In this document: piece by piece, positions 62,413 through 64,000 of the stretch
Numbering within the stretch: the stretch's first letter is position 1
Layout: each line of letters starts with the position of its first letter
Source of the DNA: Valencia hispanica
Lineage: Eukaryota > Chordata > Actinopteri > Cyprinodontiformes > Valenciidae
Reading direction: 5' to 3'
Assembly: GCA_963556495.2 (NCBI GenBank)
Contig: OY747713.1
Span: forward strand, 4,561,821-4,625,820
Length of the DNA stretch: 64,000 nucleotides
Made by a program: the position numbers and the translations under genes
The notes under the pieces: model-generated
Seen by the model: the letters and a program-made list of their open reading frames with translations, nothing else
Databases searched by the model: none
What the model was told of the DNA's origin: nothing

Positions 62413-62467
62413 ATGAGCTCCGCGGCCGCTTACAGGCAGTACCTCCAGGATCTGGAGGAGAAAAGAG
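62413..62467 (+). CDS. Candidate alternative first coding exon 1b of the same spectraplakin gene
   Basis: The ATG in a fair context (AAGCCATGA) opens MSSAAAYRQYLQDLEEKR plus one base, 55 nucleotides, followed by a usable splice donor (AAAAGAG/GTCGGTG). The leftover base is G and the phase is 1, the same as exon 1a, so both could join one downstream exon and complete an Asp codon. The peptide is short, hydrophilic and helical-looking, and its end (QYLQDLEEKR-D) has the same shape as the end of exon 1a (QAYEDVLERYK-D). I do not recall this exact N-terminus in a named isoform. The donor has C at +3, which weakens it. If unrelated to the spectraplakin it would be the first exon of a following gene. 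Confidence 0.5.

Positions 62468-64000
<1,533 letters not shown>

Overview
This is vertebrate, almost certainly teleost fish, nuclear DNA. It has AT-rich non-coding sequence with a few CpG-rich islands and long di- and tetranucleotide microsatellites. It also carries two kinds of Tc1-like transposon, many short non-autonomous elements with 8-bp hAT-type target duplications, LINE 3' tails ending in the fish-typical tail of GAATTGAATT type, and a tRNA-like SINE. No bacterial operon, CRISPR array or viral gene set is visible.

The only host coding sequence I can support is the 5' end of one spectraplakin gene (dystonin/MACF1 family) on the + strand. Alternative first coding exon 1a is at 14271-14364, inside a CpG-rich block at about 13.44-14.37 kb. 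A second candidate first coding exon, 1b, is at 62413-62467, also GC-rich upstream. Both end in codon phase 1 with a single G, so both could splice to one downstream exon whose first codon would complete to Asp. The actin-binding calponin-homology exons would lie beyond position 64000. If so, about 48 kb of the window is a first intron and the first 13 kb is upstream flank.

Layout: 0-13 kb holds an LTR-like block, LINE 3' ends, Tc1 relics, a candidate TATA promoter (5.56-5.93 kb), a hAT-like element inserted into a LINE tail with a perfect 8-bp duplication (10.5-11.7 kb), and an element with long inverted ends (12.1-13.2 kb). Exon 1a follows. From 14.9 to 34 kb the intron has two minisatellites, a (TCTA) tract, more hAT-like elements, a foldback repeat, a SINE, a Tc1 transposon with a damaged transposase gene nested in a hAT-like element, and a 1.9-kb tetramer-based minisatellite. 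From 34.9 to 61 kb there are further hAT-like elements, a perfect 21-bp palindrome, a degenerate ACTTGGA-rich satellite, a TTAA-flanked foldback element, and a second Tc1 relic (55.4-56.9 kb). Exon 1b and a long (TA) tract close the window.

The most unusual object is at 56191-56550, inside the second Tc1 relic: one LTR-like unit followed by a primer-binding site that continues as a copy of the 3' half of tRNA-Pro. The copy carries a base change at tRNA position 58 and ends next to position 37, the two positions where base methylation stalls reverse transcriptase. All family assignments come from reading alone; no database search was run.
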